From Muribaculaceae bacterium (GTDB lineage: Bacteria > Bacteroidota > Bacteroidia > Bacteroidales > Muribaculaceae), in NCBI GenBank assembly GCA_017399915.1, contig JAFQAS010000025.1:1-64000 (forward strand): a stretch of 64,000 nt of DNA, in the 5' to 3' direction. A program made the translations under genes and the position numbers. Positions 62,368-64,000 of the stretch are shown piece after piece. Position 1 is the first letter of the stretch. The number at the start of each line of letters is the position of its first letter. The notes below the pieces were generated by a model that saw only the letters and a program-made list of their open reading frames with translations, did not search any database and was not told the origin of the DNA.

Positions 62368-63528
62368 TTAAACTACCGAAAGATAGAACGAAAAATTCTT
62401 ACCGTCACGAGAACGAGTGAAAGTGCCTTTATATACTTTCCCGTCAAATGTTCCTGTATAAGTACCGGTATAAGTACCCTTAGTCGTTTCATCAAGAGTC
62501 AACTTATTGCCAATCAATGAGCCTGAAATCTTTATCGTTTTACTATATCCTTGGCTTGTATAATACATAAAACCATTATAATTTTTATCAAGTTCAAATC
62601 TCACTCCATACTTACCATTCAATTTTCCTGCAAATTTGATCTTACCATCATTAGTTGCAACTATTGTTGGAGCTTTGCTTTCGGCCGTTTTATCTACTAC
62701 CGGTTGACCTCCTATCGATTCGAGATATTTATCAAAATCCCCACCTTGTGGTTCAAAATATTTTTCAAATTGTTGTTCTTTTGTTGCGGTATATACCACA
62801 CTTGCCCCATCTACAATTGTCCACATTCCACAATCGATTGAATAAGTTGTAGATGCACCAGGAGCCAAATCGCGTCCCGCCATTGATGGTCGAGATGGGA
62901 AACCACGATCCTCTCTACGATAAACAAATCTATATTCTTTGCCTGAGATTGGCTTATCTGATTTATTAGTAACAATATATCGAACAATTCCATGGAAATC
63001 CATTGCAGTCATTCCTCCATTATGCGAACCTCTGCCTTGCGTTAAAACAAGCGACCTGGGCGCTTTAAAATTAGCAAGAAGATATTTACGGAACGGCTCT
63101 TTTTGTGACATTCGGTCGGCATTTTCAGCATCGGAAATTGAGTCAACCAACATACCTGTTTTCTTCGCAAAATCTAAATCATCTTCAGGGAAAACGAACA
63201 AACCCTTTGACTTGGTGACCACCAAAGAGTCCTCTCCTTTCTTTTCAATAGTAAACTCTTTCCCTTTGCCCAAATCTACGACATACATTCCGATCGAATC
63301 AGCCGGCTCAACCCTAATACTATCAGCGATGAATGACAACGCCAATGAATCAGCTTTTGCCGCATCGGGATAAAGCATTACCACAGAGTCTTTTTGGTTT
63401 TTGCTCACTTTTGTAGCTACATCAATGGCAAAATCTTTTACCGCACTATCCTCATCTCCGAAGCCTACAATATTGCACGAACACAATATCGCCGCACTTA
63501 ACACACTTAAATAGATTTCTTTTTTCAT
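62368..63528 (-). CDS. Lipoprotein of unknown function
   Basis: This 386-residue protein has a lipoprotein signal with lipobox LCSC (Cys18) and then NIVGFGDED. Two parts are visible: an N-terminal domain to about 270, including a segment on extracellular-type regulation (VRYIVTNKSDKPISGKEYRF), and a C-terminal beta-rich domain from about 290 (TIVATNDGKIKFAGKLNGKY to the end) with a short GTYTGTYTGTFDGKVYKGTF repeat. I recognise no named family. It has its own promoter and terminator. Confidence 0.78.
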   Translation of the reverse strand: MKKEIYLSVLSAAILCSCNIVGFGDEDSAVKDFAIDVATKVSKNQKDSVVMLYPDAAKADSLALSFIADSIRVEPADSIGMYVVDLGKGKEFTIEKKGEDSLVVTKSKGLFVFPEDDLDFAKKTGMLVDSISDAENADRMSQKEPFRKYLLANFKAPRSLVLTQGRGSHNGGMTAMDFHGIVRYIVTNKSDKPISGKEYRFVYRREDRGFPSRPSMAGRDLAPGASTTYSIDCGMWTIVDGASVVYTATKEQQFEKYFEPQGGDFDKYLESIGGQPVVDKTAESKAPTIVATNDGKIKFAGKLNGKYGVRFELDKNYNGFMYYTSQGYSKTIKISGSLIGNKLTLDETTKGTYTGTYTGTFDGKVYKGTFTRSRDGKNFSFYLSVV

Positions 63529-63557
63529 GATAATTAAATATCTAAATTGTTTTATTG

Positions 63558-63588
63558 CAAATTTAGCACAAATTTATTGTTTTTACAA
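63558..63588 (-). promoter_or_regulatory. Promoter of the 386-residue lipoprotein gene
   Basis: On the minus strand TTG (63586-63588) and TAAATTTG (63558-63565) are separated by 20 bp, 29 bp before the ATG. Confidence 0.7.
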
Positions 63589-63681
63589 TCTCATTTTTTA
63601 TTCGCAAGAGAATAATTCTTTATTGATAGTCAATTTCTCCAATAATTTGTTTTCAATAGTGATTGTTTCAAAAAGAATTTG

Positions 63682-63689
63682 TAAATTTG
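63682..63689 (+). promoter_or_regulatory. -7 box of the P-loop ATPase gene at the window edge
   Basis: TAAATTTG lies 26 bp before ATG 63716. A six-codon frame (63694-63714) ends two bases before that ATG and may be a tiny leader or chance. Confidence 0.5.
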
Positions 63690-63715
63690 AAAATGCAACT
63701 TGAATTTGAGTGATT

Positions 63716-64000
63716 ATGAAGATACTGCTCCCTCCCAAGAAAAACAACGAACGGCAAGAATTATCGGCCGGCAAGCATCAGATTACCATCATCGGAGCTA
63801 ACGGCTCGGGCAAAACACGCTTTACCGAACGACTGATAAAAGACCTGTCGGGCAAAGCTTTTCGTATTTCAATAATCAATGCCATATACGAAACCCGTGA
63901 GAGCGACCCCCTTCCAGGGTCTATCGATATTCTTTATAAGGAAACTGCCGAACGCACAAACTTGCTTCGCAATGATAATGTGACACAGGCCGAGCGCTTG
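63716..64000 (+). CDS. P-loop ATPase, N-terminal part (cut by window edge)
   Basis: The first 95 residues read MKILLPPKKNNERQELSAGK, then the Walker A motif IIGANGSGKTRF (about 25-36). The layout resembles SMC/AAA-type ATP-binding proteins (AAA_21/AAA_23 group) rather than an ABC transporter, because there is no leading ABC-type beta-sheet before the P-loop. The rest of the gene, with Walker B and signature motifs, lies outside the window. Confidence 0.7.
   Translation, partial: MKILLPPKKNNERQELSAGKHQITIIGANGSGKTRFTERLIKDLSGKAFRISIINAIYETRESDPLPGSIDILYKETAERTNLLRNDNVTQAERL

Noticed and set aside
63694-63714. Six-codon leader peptide before the last gene
   Set aside because: It is too short and lacks attenuator structure. 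It is noted with the promoter only.

Overview
The window looks like a chromosomal segment of a gut-type Bacteroidales bacterium, most likely Muribaculaceae or a close relative (family level is inference). The support is: many promoters of the Bacteroidetes form TTTG-N19/20-TAnnTTTG, several lipoproteins with short lipoboxes, large secreted proteins with C-terminal sorting-type tails, a DUF3078 protein, POT and SO_0444 transporters of Bacteroidetes type, and lipoprotein-type RND partners. Most genes lie on the plus strand up to about 54 kb; strands alternate after that.

Layout. 0-0.8 kb: a minus-strand toxin-antitoxin-like pair (XRE gene cut by the window edge). 1.1-3.5 kb: a lipoprotein, an orphan rfbC, and an exported esterase convergent with it. 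3.7-11.2 kb: phoH, purC, menaquinone methyltransferase, a DUF3078 protein, two small exported proteins, paaK, an ACT protein and a PaaI thioesterase, tightly packed. 11.4-16.1 kb: a DUF234 ATPase, metG and a type I asparaginase. 16.3-23.7 kb: three tandem secreted phosphodiester-glycosidase (NAGPA) paralogs. 24-25.2 kb: a DUF4143 ATPase behind four phased repeats.

25.4-37.7 kb is the accessory part. It holds an exported FGE/C-type-lectin-fold protein whose last ~45 codons look like the variable region of a diversity-generating retroelement, an orphan phage terminase with a large unknown partner gene, a 1390-residue secreted protein, a DUF559 endonuclease-like gene, and at least seven copies of a palindromic intergenic element. 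The element's hairpins change sequence between copies but keep their pairing. Inverted copies bracket the DUF559 gene, and two copies sharing a 46-bp identical direct repeat bracket the terminase pair.

37.7-54 kb: a secreted protein with a strong promoter, a complete RND efflux operon, lpxA, recF-dciA-like-thioesterase, a KdsD-type SIS isomerase, a TPR protein, ribH, tRNA-Tyr and tRNA-Gly, a beta-helix lipoprotein, and mtnN-luxS (recycling of S-adenosylhomocysteine) with an AlbA_2 protein. 54.1-54.45 kb: repeats, a good promoter and a terminator but no gene, a candidate small RNA. 54.5-64 kb: an SGNH esterase, small conserved proteins, a Cu/Zn-type permease fused to an HMA domain, the remains of a glutaminase gene, a POT peptide transporter, SufE, an M28 peptidase, a lipoprotein, and the start of a P-loop ATPase.

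The most unusual items are the candidate DGR variable region (25445-25590), the DUF559-associated palindromic elements (26.4-37.4 kb), the orphan promoter/repeat/terminator unit (54169-54443), and the internally deleted glutaminase pseudogene (58881-59038).
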